Of a stretch of 64,000 nucleotides of DNA, positions 55,724-64,000 are shown one piece after another. Source of the DNA: Blastochloris sulfoviridis (GTDB lineage: Bacteria; Pseudomonadota; Alphaproteobacteria; Rhizobiales; Xanthobacteraceae); contig NZ_VWPL01000016.1 in NCBI RefSeq assembly GCF_008630065.1, forward strand, positions 1 to 64,000, in the 5' to 3' direction. Under the pieces are notes generated by a model, which worked only from the letters and a program-made list of their open reading frames with translations, searched no databases and was not told where the DNA came from. The stretch's first letter is position 1, and every line of letters begins with the position of its first letter. The position numbers and the translations under genes were made by a program.

Positions 55724-58441
55724 ATGACCAAAGCTGAGGAGAGCGGCGGCGCGGAGGCGGCGGACGAGCGCGTCACGCCGCTGATGGCGCAGTATATCGA
55801 GATCAAGGCCGCCAATCCGGACTGCTTGTTGTTCTACCGGATGGGCGATTTCTACGAAATGTTCTTCGAGGACGCGGAAATCGCCTCGCGCGCGCTCGGC
55901 ATCGCGCTGACCAAGCGCGGCAAGCACAAGGGCGCCGACATCCCGATGGCCGGCGTGCCGGTCGAGCGCGCCGGCGACTATCTGCAGCGGCTGATCGCCC
56001 AAGGCTTCCGCGTCGCGGTGTGCGAGCAGACCGAGGATCCGGCCGAGGCGCGCAAGCGCGGATCGAAGTCGGTGGTCAAGCGCGACGTCATCCGCCTCGT
56101 CACCCCCGGCACCATCACCGAGGAGCAGCTTCTCGATTCCCGCCGCAACAACTGGCTCCTGGCGGTCGCCCGCGCCCGGCCGTCGTCGGGCGACGCGGCG
56201 AGCTACGGCCTCGCCTGGGCCGACATCTCCACCGGCGCCTTTCACGTCGCCGAGGTCGGCGCGGGCCGGCTCTCGGCCGAGGTCGCGAGGCTCGATCCCG
56301 GCGAGATCGTGCTGTCCGACGCGCTCTATTCCGACGCCGAGCTTGCCGCCTTCTGGCGCGAACAGCGCGCGGTGACCCCGCTCGGCCGCGACGCCTTCGA
56401 CGCCATGACCGCCGAGCGGCGGCTTTCGGCCTTCTTCGGCGTCGCCACGCCCGAGGCGTTCGGCGCGTTCTCGCGGCTGGAGCTGACGGCGGCCGCCGCC
56501 ATCGCCACCTATGTCGAGCGCACCCAGCTCGGACAGCGCCCGCCGCTCGCCCCGCCGCAGCGCGAGGCGCTCGCCGAGACCATGGCGATCGACGCGGCGA
56601 CCCGCGTCAATCTCGAACTCCTGCGCGCGCTGTCGGGCGCCCGCCAGGGCAGCCTGATCGCCGCCATCGACCGCACGGTGACCGCCGCCGGCGCCCGCCT
56701 GCTGGCCGACCGCCTCTCCAGCCCCTTGGCCGATCCCGCCGCCATCAATGCCAGGCTCGACGCGGTGGGCTGGGCGGTGGCCGATGGCGATTTGCGCCTG
56801 AAGCTGCGGGGGGCGCTGGAGAGCGCGCCCGACATCGAGCGCGCTCTGGCCCGCCTCGCGCTCGGTCGCGGCGGCCCGCGCGATCTCGCGGCCCTCGCCC
56901 GCGGTCTCACGGTGGCGGCCGAGCTGGCCGAGCAGGTCGCGGCCGCCGCGCCGCCGGCCGAGATCGCGGCAGCCGTGCGCGACCTCGCCGCGCCCGATCC
57001 CGCGCTTGCCGCCGCGATCATGGCGGCGCTCGCCGACGAACTGCCGCTGCTGAAACGCGACGGCGGCTTCGTGCGCCCAGGCTACGATCCCGACCTCGAC
57101 GGCTTGAGGCGGCTGTCGGAGGATTCGCGCAAGGTGATCGCTGAAACCCAGGCGCGCTATGCCGAGGAGACCGGCGTCAAGTCGCTGAAGGTGCGCCACA
57201 ACGCCCAGCTCGGCTACGTCGTCGAGGTGGCGGCCCAGCATGGCGACAAGCTGCTCGGGCCGCCCTTCAACGCCACCTTCATGCACCGCCAGACGCTGGC
57301 CGGGGCGCTGCGCTTCTCCACCGTCGAGTTGAGCGAGCTTGAATCGCGGATCGCCACCGCCGCCGAGCGCGCGCTGGCGATCGAGCTTGCGATCTTCGAG
57401 CGGCTGGTGGCGCGGGTGCAGGCCGAGGGCGACGCCATCAAGGCGGCGGCGCGGGCGCTCGCCGTGCTCGACGTGACGGCTGCGCTCGCCACGCTGGCCG
57501 CCGCCGAGGACTGGACGCGGCCGGTGGTGGATTCGTCGCTGGCGTTCCGTGTCGAGGGCGGCCGCCATCCGGTGGTCGAGCAGGCGCTGCGCCGCGGCGG
57601 CGGGCCGTTCGTCGCCAATGACTGCGACCTGTCGCCGCCGACGCCGGCCGGCGAGGCCGGCCGCATCTGGCTGGTCACCGGTCCCAACATGGCCGGCAAA
57701 TCCACGTTTCTCCGCCAGAACGCGCTGATCGCGGTGCTGGCGCAAGTGGGCGCCTTCGTGCCGGCGAAGCGCGCCCATGTCGGCGTCATCGACCGATTGT
57801 TCTCGCGGGTCGGCGCCGCCGACGACCTCGCCCGCGGCCGCTCGACCTTCATGGTCGAGATGGTGGAAACCGCCGCCATCCTCAACCAGTCGGGCCCGCG
57901 CGCGCTGGTGATCCTCGACGAGATCGGCCGCGGCACGGCGACCTTCGACGGCCTCTCCATCGCCTGGGCGAGCCTGGAGCACCTGCACGAGACCAATCGC
58001 TGCCGGGCGCTGTTCGCCACCCACTTCCACGAGCTGACCGCGCTGTCGGCGCGGCTGACGCGGCTCACCAATGCCACGGTGCGGGTGAAGGAGTGGCACG
58101 GCGAGGTGATCTTCCTGCACGAGGTGGCCGAAGGCGTCGCCGACCGCTCCTACGGCATCCAGGTGGCCAAGCTCGCCGGCCTGCCTCCTTCCGTGGTGGC
58201 ACGGGCCAAGACCGTGCTGGCCGAGCTGGAGAAGGGCGACCGCGGCGCCCCCATCCACCGCCTCGCCGACGATCTGCCGCTGTTCGCCGCGGTGCGGCCG
58301 AAATCCGCAGAGCCCGAGGCGAAAGCGGCCCCCGACCCGGTGGCCGAGCTTTTGGCGGCGCTCGACCCCGACGACATGACGCCGAAGGCGGCGCTGGAGG
58401 CGCTTTACCGTCTCAAGACCGCGGCCCGCGGCCCCTCGTGA
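55724..58441 (+). CDS. mutS: DNA mismatch repair protein MutS
   Basis: A 905-aa MutS. Mismatch-recognition Phe-x-Glu lies in [12 protein letters not shown] (about residues 44-55). Connector, clamp and lever domains follow, then the ATPase with Walker [31 protein letters not shown], Walker [17 protein letters not shown] and helix-turn-helix dimerisation region near [14 protein letters not shown]. The C-terminus carries a short acidic tail. ATG 55724. glnD follows after 55 bp. Confidence 0.97.
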   Translation: MTKAEESGGAEAADERVTPLMAQYIEIKAANPDCLLFYRMGDFYEMFFEDAEIASRALGIALTKRGKHKGADIPMAGVPVERAGDYLQRLIAQGFRVAVCEQTEDPAEARKRGSKSVVKRDVIRLVTPGTITEEQLLDSRRNNWLLAVARARPSSGDAASYGLAWADISTGAFHVAEVGAGRLSAEVARLDPGEIVLSDALYSDAELAAFWREQRAVTPLGRDAFDAMTAERRLSAFFGVATPEAFGAFSRLELTAAAAIATYVERTQLGQRPPLAPPQREALAETMAIDAATRVNLELLRALSGARQGSLIAAIDRTVTAAGARLLADRLSSPLADPAAINARLDAVGWAVADGDLRLKLRGALESAPDIERALARLALGRGGPRDLAALARGLTVAAELAEQVAAAAPPAEIAAAVRDLAAPDPALAAAIMAALADELPLLKRDGGFVRPGYDPDLDGLRRLSEDSRKVIAETQARYAEETGVKSLKVRHNAQLGYVVEVAAQHGDKLLGPPFNATFMHRQTLAGALRFSTVELSELESRIATAAERALAIELAIFERLVARVQAEGDAIKAAARALAVLDVTAALATLAAAEDWTRPVVDSSLAFRVEGGRHPVVEQALRRGGGPFVANDCDLSPPTPAGEAGRIWLVTGPNMAGKSTFLRQNALIAVLAQVGAFVPAKRAHVGVIDRLFSRVGAADDLARGRSTFMVEMVETAAILNQSGPRALVILDEIGRGTATFDGLSIAWASLEHLHETNRCRALFATHFHELTALSARLTRLTNATVRVKEWHGEVIFLHEVAEGVADRSYGIQVAKLAGLPPSVVARAKTVLAELEKGDRGAPIHRLADDLPLFAAVRPKSAEPEAKAAPDPVAELLAALDPDDMTPKAALEALYRLKTAARGPS

Positions 58442-58496
58442 CGCCCCGGTATCTCCGGATGACAGCGCGACTGAGGTCCGCTATCCCCTTGCCATC

Positions 58497-61310
58497 ATGC
58501 CGCGAAGCCCAGCCCGCAGCCGTGTTCAGCGTCCACGCCCGTTCGAGGCGATCTTCGACGAGGCGGCGTTCGCCGCCGATCTCGACGCCATCGCCACCCG
58601 CCTCCGCGGCGATCCCGCCGCGCTCAAGATGGCGGTGGTTCAGCGCGCCAAGCAGCTTTTGGCCGACGGCCGCCGTCAGGCGGAGCTCTGGCTGACCGAG
58701 GACGGCGAGGGCCGCGCCTGCGCCGCCCGCCTCAGCGACCTGGAAGACGGCCTGATTCAGGCGCTCTACGAGCATGTCGGCGCGGCCCTCTACGGCTCGG
58801 ACGAGCATTCGACCTCCGAGCACATGGCGGTGGTGGCCACCGGCGGCTACGGCCGCGGCCTCCTGGCGCCGGGCTCCGATATCGACCTGCTGTTCCTCCT
58901 GCCCTACAAGCAGACCGCCTGGGGCGAGAGCATCGCCGAATCCATCCTCTACACGCTGTGGGACATCGGCCAGAAGGTCGGCCACGCCACCCGCTCGATC
59001 GACGAGTGCATCCGCCAGGCCAAGGCCGACCTCACCATCCGCACGGCGGTGCTGGAGGCCCGCTTCATCTGCGGCGACCGCGCGCTCTATGACGATCTGA
59101 TCGCCCGCTTCGACCGCGAGGTGGTGTCCGGCACCGCCTCCGACTACGTCGCCGCCAAGCTCGCCGAGCGCGACGAGCGCCACCGCCGGGTGGGCGCCTC
59201 GCGCTATCTGGTCGAGCCCAACGTCAAGGACGGCAAGGGCGGCCTGCGCGATCTGCACACGCTGTTCTGGATCGCCAAATACGTCTATCGCGTGCGCGAG
59301 CCGGCCGGGCTGCTGCAGCAGGGCGTGTTCTCCAAGGCCGAGTACGCCACCTTCCGCCGCGCCGAGGATTTCCTGTGGTCGGTGCGCTGCCACCTGCACT
59401 TCCTCACCGGCCGGGCGGAGGAGCGGCTGTCCTTCGACGTCCAGCGCGAGATGGCGCTCAGGCTCGGCTACACCGAGCATCCCGGCCAGCGCGACGTCGA
59501 GCGCTTCATGAAGCACTACTTCCTGATCGCCAAGGACGTCGGCGACCTCACCCGCATCGTCTGCTCGCAGCTTGAGGAGAACGAGGCGAAGTCGCTGCCG
59601 GTGCTCAACCGCTTCGTCCAGCGGCTGATCCCCCGGCGCCGCAAGAGCCTCGGCGAGAACGGCGATTTCGTCGTCGACCACAATCGCATCAGCATCGTCG
59701 ACGATGCGGTGTTCGAGCGCGACCCGGTCAATCTGATCCGGCTGTTCTGGCTCGCCGACCATCACGACCTCGCCTTCCACCCCGATCCGATGCGGCTGAT
59801 CACCCGCCAGCTCAGGCTGGTCGATGACGCGCTGCGCGCCAACGATGAGGCCAATCGCCTCTTCCGCGACATCCTGGTGTCGAAGAACGACCCCGAGACC
59901 GTGCTGCGGCGGATGGACGAGGTGGGGCTGCTCGGCAAGTTCGTGCCGGAATTCGGCCGCATCGTCGCGCTGATGCAGTTCTCGATGTACCACCACTATA
60001 CGGTGGACGAGCATCTGATCCGCTGCATCGGCGTGCTCTCGACCATCGAGCGCGGCACCGATCCCGCGCTCGGCCTCGCAAACGAATTGTTCAGCGGCAT
60101 CCAGAACCGCGACCTGCTCTATATCGCGCTGTTCCTGCACGACATCGCCAAGGGCCGCACCGAGGACCACTCGATCCTCGGCGCGCGGGTGGCGCGGCGC
60201 TTCTGCCCGCGCCTCGGCCTCACCCCGGCCGAGACCGACACCGTGGCCTGGCTGGTCGAGCACCATCTGACGATGTCCACCATCGCCCAGTCGCGCGATC
60301 TGTCCGACCGCAAGACCGTCGAGACCTTCGCCGGGGTGGTGCAGAGCCTGGAGCGGCTGAAGATGCTCACCGTGCTCACCACCGCCGACATCCATGCGGT
60401 GGGGCCGGGCGTGTGGAATTCCTGGAAGGCCCAGCTGCTGCGCACGCTCTACTACGAGACCGAGCCGGTGCTGACCGGCGGCTTCTCCGAGGTCAACCGC
60501 ACCCAGCGCGTCGCCGCCGCCCAGGATCTGTTCCGCGAGGCGCTGCCCGAATGGACCACGGCGGAGATCGAGGCCTATATCGCCCGCCACTATCCGCCCT
60601 ACTGGCTCAAGGTCGATCTGCCTCACAAGCTGTCGCACGCCCGCTTCCTGCGGGAGTCGGAGGCCGCCGGCCGGCTGCCGGCCACCAGGTTCGACCTCGC
60701 CGGCCGGCCCGGCGTGGTCGAGGTGACGGTGCTGGCGGTCGATCATCCGCGGCTTCTGTCGGTGATCGCCGGTGCCTGCGCCGCCAGTGGCGCCAACATC
60801 GTCGATGCCCAGATCTACACCACCACCGACGGGCTGGCGCTCGACACCATCGCCATCTCGCGCGAGTTCCCGGACGAGACCGACGAGACCCGCCGGGTCG
60901 GGCGGGTGTGCGACGCCATCGAGAAGGCGCTGACCGGCGACGTGCCGCTCACCGCGGCGATGGTGCGCCGCGCCACGCCCAAGACGCGCCAGAAGGCGTT
61001 CGACGTCCCCCCCGAGGTGACGCTCAACAATCAGTGGTCCAACCGCTTCACGGTGATCGAGGTCACCGGCCTCGATCGGCCGGGCCTGCTGCACGACCTC
61101 ACCACCACGTTGTCGCGGCTCAACCTCAACATCGGCTCGGCCCACATCGTCACCTTCGGCGAGAAGGTGGTGGACGTGTTCTACGTCACCGACCTCACCG
61201 GCGCGCCGATCACCAGCGCCCAGCGCCAGGCGGCGATCAAGCGGGCGCTGATCTCGGTGCTGGCACCGCCGGCCGGCGACGAGGGGTCCGCGCGCCCGCG
61301 CGCGCTGTGA
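58497..61310 (+). CDS. glnD: bifunctional [protein-PII] uridylyltransferase/uridylyl-removing enzyme GlnD
   Basis: Glutamine sensor that uridylylates PII proteins. Nucleotidyltransferase motif TGGYGRGLLAPGSDIDLLFLLP near residue 120. An HD phosphohydrolase domain has LFLHDIAKGRTEDHSILG. Two C-terminal ACT domains (VEVTVLAVDHPRLLSVIAG; FTVIEVTGLDRPGLLHDLTTTL) bind glutamine. Length 937 aa. ATG 58497. In many relatives murJ follows, but here a family C repeat starts at the stop codon and the next gene is convergent. Confidence 0.97.
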   Translation: MPRSPARSRVQRPRPFEAIFDEAAFAADLDAIATRLRGDPAALKMAVVQRAKQLLADGRRQAELWLTEDGEGRACAARLSDLEDGLIQALYEHVGAALYGSDEHSTSEHMAVVATGGYGRGLLAPGSDIDLLFLLPYKQTAWGESIAESILYTLWDIGQKVGHATRSIDECIRQAKADLTIRTAVLEARFICGDRALYDDLIARFDREVVSGTASDYVAAKLAERDERHRRVGASRYLVEPNVKDGKGGLRDLHTLFWIAKYVYRVREPAGLLQQGVFSKAEYATFRRAEDFLWSVRCHLHFLTGRAEERLSFDVQREMALRLGYTEHPGQRDVERFMKHYFLIAKDVGDLTRIVCSQLEENEAKSLPVLNRFVQRLIPRRRKSLGENGDFVVDHNRISIVDDAVFERDPVNLIRLFWLADHHDLAFHPDPMRLITRQLRLVDDALRANDEANRLFRDILVSKNDPETVLRRMDEVGLLGKFVPEFGRIVALMQFSMYHHYTVDEHLIRCIGVLSTIERGTDPALGLANELFSGIQNRDLLYIALFLHDIAKGRTEDHSILGARVARRFCPRLGLTPAETDTVAWLVEHHLTMSTIAQSRDLSDRKTVETFAGVVQSLERLKMLTVLTTADIHAVGPGVWNSWKAQLLRTLYYETEPVLTGGFSEVNRTQRVAAAQDLFREALPEWTTAEIEAYIARHYPPYWLKVDLPHKLSHARFLRESEAAGRLPATRFDLAGRPGVVEVTVLAVDHPRLLSVIAGACAASGANIVDAQIYTTTDGLALDTIAISREFPDETDETRRVGRVCDAIEKALTGDVPLTAAMVRRATPKTRQKAFDVPPEVTLNNQWSNRFTVIEVTGLDRPGLLHDLTTTLSRLNLNIGSAHIVTFGEKVVDVFYVTDLTGAPITSAQRQAAIKRALISVLAPPAGDEGSARPRAL

Positions 61311-61438
61311 TGCCAACGGCCCCAAACGCTGACGCGTGGGGCCGTTGACTCTCGTGGATTTTCTTATCCGAAATCAGAGATTTAGCGAAAATCCGCGACC
61401 GGAACCAACGGCCCGGGTTGCGGCCGCTGGTATGAAAC
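61308..61438. repeat. family C repeat, copy 2
   Basis: Begins in the glnD stop codon (TGATGCCAACGGCCCC). CAACGGCCCC/GGGGCCGTTG is a perfect 10-bp stem, followed by the GGATTTTC/GAAAATCC hairpin and ACCAACGGCC...GGCCGCTGGT. Nearly identical to the copy at 53.0 kb. Confidence 0.87.
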
Positions 61439-61645
61439 GATCTGCGCTCACCCGGCGCCTTCTTCCCTCTCCCCTTGCGGGAGAGGGTGGCGAGCGATCG
61501 ATAGATCGCGAGGCGGGTGAGGGGTAAATCCTCCAGCGTTCACTGGTACATACCCCTCACCCGGCGCGACCTCGCTTTGCTCGGTCTCGCCACCCTCTCC
61601 CGCAAGGGGAGAGGGAAAGAAGAGGGTTCCCTCCCAGCGGATGCT
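61311..61645. other. 335-bp repeat zone between convergent glnD and the MltB-type gene
   Basis: Filled by family C copy 2 followed by family A copy 4, with no space left for a gene. The C-A pairing mirrors the A-C pairing at 52.8-53.1 kb in the opposite order. Confidence 0.8.
61465..61615. repeat. family A repeat, copy 4 (glnD / MltB-type gene)
   Basis: CCCTCTCCCC TTG CGGGAGAGGG left hairpin, GAGGCGGGTGAGGGGT...ACCCCTCACCCGGCGCG centre, CCCTCTCCCGCAAGGGGAGAGGG right hairpin. Again between convergent genes. Confidence 0.87.
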
Positions 61646-62920
61646 CTACCGCCGGCCCTCCAGCGCCGCCAGCAGCTCGGGCGTGGGATAGCCGTCGGCG
61701 GGCAGGCCGAGCTGCATCTGCGCCGCGCGCACCGCGGCGCGGGTGCTCTTGCCGAAGCGGCCGTCCGGCGCGTCGCGGGTGAAGCCGGCGCTGCGCAGCA
61801 GGCCCTGCAGGTGACGCATCTGCTCGGTGGTGAGCGGGGTCACTTTGGCGCGGCCGCGCGACATCGCCGGCGCGCCGTCGAGACGCGTGGCGTAATAGGC
61901 GGCGGTGGTGGAATAGACCATCGCCTTGTTCCAGCCGAGATAGGCCTTGAAGTTGGGGTAGGCGAGGAAGGCCGGGCCGTTCCGCCCCATCGGCAGCAGC
62001 AGCGCCGCGGACGGCCCGCCCGCCGCCAGCGCCCCGCCTGCGGGCGTTCTCACCCCCATGCGCGACCACGCCGCGCGCGGCAGCATGGTGTCGAGGTCGG
62101 CCTGCGACCAGTCCATGTCGGCCGGCACCGACACCTCCTCCAGCCACGGCTCGCCGCGCCGCCAGCCCAGCCCGCGCAGGAAGTTGGCGCCGGTGGCGAA
62201 GGCGTCGGGCACCGAGCGCATGACGTTGATGCGGCCGTCGCCGTCGCCATCGGCGGCGTAGCGGTAGAGGTCGGTCGGCGTGAACATCAGGTGGCCGAGC
62301 TCGCCCGCCCAGTCGCCGAACATCTCGGACGGCTTGAGGTCGCCGCGCGCGACGATGCGCAAGAGATCGATCAGCTCGGGGCGGAAATAGTCGGCCCGCC
62401 GGCAGTCATAAGCCAGCGTCGCAACCGCCGTGGGGGCGTGGTACTTGCCCATGTCCGAACCGAAATCGGTCTCGAGCCCCCAGAACGCCACCAGCACCTC
62501 GCCCGGCACGCCATAGGTCGCCTCGATGCGCGACAGCACGCCCGAATACTGCGCCAGATACTTCTTGCCGCGCACCATGCGGTCGTTCGACACCATGCGG
62601 CCGGCGAAGGTGAGGAGCGTCTGCTGGAACACGCCCTGGCCCTGGTCGCGGCGGATGATCGCCGGGTCGTAGGCGACGCCGGCGAGCCCGGCCTCGATGG
62701 CGGAACCGGGCACGCCCGCGGCCCGCGCCTCGGCCTTCACCCCCTCCAGCCAGCTCTCGAAGCTGCCCGAGGTGCGGCACGGCACGGCGCCGGCCGCAGC
62801 CGGCGCCACGGCAAGACCGCAGGCGAGGCCGGCCGCGAGCCCGGCCAGTGCCGCAACCCGCGCCGCCTTGCGCCCGATGCCGCCCGCGAGATTTCGTCCC
62901 GCCATCTTTCGCCCCGCCAT
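61646..62920 (-). CDS. lytic murein transglycosylase, MltB family, with C-terminal peptidoglycan-binding domain
   Basis: A 424-aa protein. Signal peptide (positively charged start, hydrophobic ALAGLAAGLACGLAVAPAAAGA). Lytic domain: catalytic Glu in AFWGLETDFGSDMGKY, GELGHLMFTPTDLYRYAADGDGDGRINVMRSVPDAFATGANFL. A C-terminal PG_binding_1 domain (LQGLLRSAGF ... DGRFGKSTRAAVRAAQMQLGLPADGYPT) follows. ATG 62920 (GGAGGACGGG upstream) is preferred to ATG 62959. It cleaves periplasmic peptidoglycan. Confidence 0.93.
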   Translation of the reverse strand: MAGRKMAGRNLAGGIGRKAARVAALAGLAAGLACGLAVAPAAAGAVPCRTSGSFESWLEGVKAEARAAGVPGSAIEAGLAGVAYDPAIIRRDQGQGVFQQTLLTFAGRMVSNDRMVRGKKYLAQYSGVLSRIEATYGVPGEVLVAFWGLETDFGSDMGKYHAPTAVATLAYDCRRADYFRPELIDLLRIVARGDLKPSEMFGDWAGELGHLMFTPTDLYRYAADGDGDGRINVMRSVPDAFATGANFLRGLGWRRGEPWLEEVSVPADMDWSQADLDTMLPRAAWSRMGVRTPAGGALAAGGPSAALLLPMGRNGPAFLAYPNFKAYLGWNKAMVYSTTAAYYATRLDGAPAMSRGRAKVTPLTTEQMRHLQGLLRSAGFTRDAPDGRFGKSTRAAVRAAQMQLGLPADGYPTPELLAALEGRR

Positions 62921-62960
62921 CCCGTCCTCCGTCGCGCGTGAATCACTTCGGCGCATCATA

Positions 62961-62990
62961 CGAAACTCCGGCCCGGAGCCCGGAGTTTCG
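62961..62990. repeat. 11-bp inverted repeat between divergent MltB-type gene and cysK
   Basis: CGAAACTCCGG / CCGGAGTTTCG with an 8-nt loop. Because it sits between divergent starts it is not an end-of-gene terminator. It could be an operator, an attenuator hairpin in the MltB-type leader, or a decayed family B unit. Confidence 0.6.
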
Positions 62991-63039
62991 TTTCGGCCGG
63001 GCCCCCGCGCGGCGGCCGGGCGGCACGGGGACGGCGGCA

Positions 63040-63116
63040 GATAATACAGTCACAATAAGGTTATTTATCTAAAACCAGAACCAAGACGTATATTGCGCGC
63101 CATCAGGGAGGACATC
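63040..63116 (+). promoter_or_regulatory. A/T-rich cysK promoter region
   Basis: 63041-63095 is strikingly A/T-rich for this genome. It contains the dyad AATAA-GG-TTATT (63054-63065) and a -10-like TATATT (63089-63094). AGGGAGG lies just before the cysK ATG. A sulfur-responsive regulator could bind the dyad, but I cannot name one. Confidence 0.5.

Positions 63117-64000
<884 letters not shown>

Noticed and set aside
58413-61325. 970-codon minus-strand open frame opposite glnD
   Set aside because: The plus strand encodes complete GlnD with all catalytic motifs. The antisense product is compositionally skewed and matches no family I know. Similar antisense frames at 53010-55541 and 55661-58258 were rejected for the same reason.

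Overview
This window is GC-rich alphaproteobacterial chromosome (roughly 70% G+C by eye), most likely from the order Hyphomicrobiales (Rhizobiales). I infer this from the gene order hemE/rho/mnmE/mnmG on one side and PPSR/maf/aroE/coaE/dnaQ on the other, the hslVU / hisB-DUF2628-hisH-hisA-hisF-hisE-coaA block, RegB/RegA, an OlsB-like acyltransferase and a PHB depolymerase. I cannot name a genus. There are no rRNA or tRNA genes, no phage or IS genes and no CRISPR. The content is nearly all core housekeeping genes, and almost every gene is intact.

Layout. (1) 0-13 kb is the replication-origin neighbourhood. mnmG and mnmE are separated by two perfect parS-type sites (2248-2292). A DUF255 protein, rho, hemJ and hemE follow, then the hemE/PPSR divergent gap (9102-9419), which is the position of oriC in Caulobacter and relatives. 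Genes to its left run mostly leftward (the DUF255 gene is the exception) and genes to its right run rightward: PPSR, maf, aroE, coaE, dnaQ. (2) 13-18 kb: secB, a Tim44-like gene, mltA, smr and prfC. (3) 18.7-25.6 kb: hslVU divergent from a histidine operon that includes a DUF2628 membrane protein and ends near coaA. (4) 25.7-33 kb: a GST, queG (apparent CTG start), an SDR-family protein, a YgjP-type metallopeptidase, a PHB depolymerase fused to a helix-hairpin-helix domain, and an ABC exporter. (5) 33-44 kb: regB and regA, hrcA-grpE, rph-rdgB-hemW, an LppC-like lipoprotein, rsmI-yraN-gshB. (6) 44-52.7 kb: an outer-membrane beta-barrel, a ComM-type ATPase, an orphan hybrid histidine kinase, an OlsB-like enzyme, a rhodanese, an alpha/beta hydrolase and mtnA. 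(7) 53-64 kb: maeB, mutS, glnD, an MltB-type lytic transglycosylase and the 5' part of cysK.

The least explained content is intergenic. There are at least three families of structured dispersed repeats. Family A (about 150 bp, four full copies) lies only between convergent genes. Family B is a nested hairpin with arms reading ATACGGTTTCCGG and a core reading GCCGAAAA...TTTTCGGC. It often starts at a stop codon, and in one case it supplies the end of the gene. Family C (about 130 bp) has two nearly identical copies. These repeats, the origin/centromere pair and the GANTC clusters near the origin are the main leads for follow-up.
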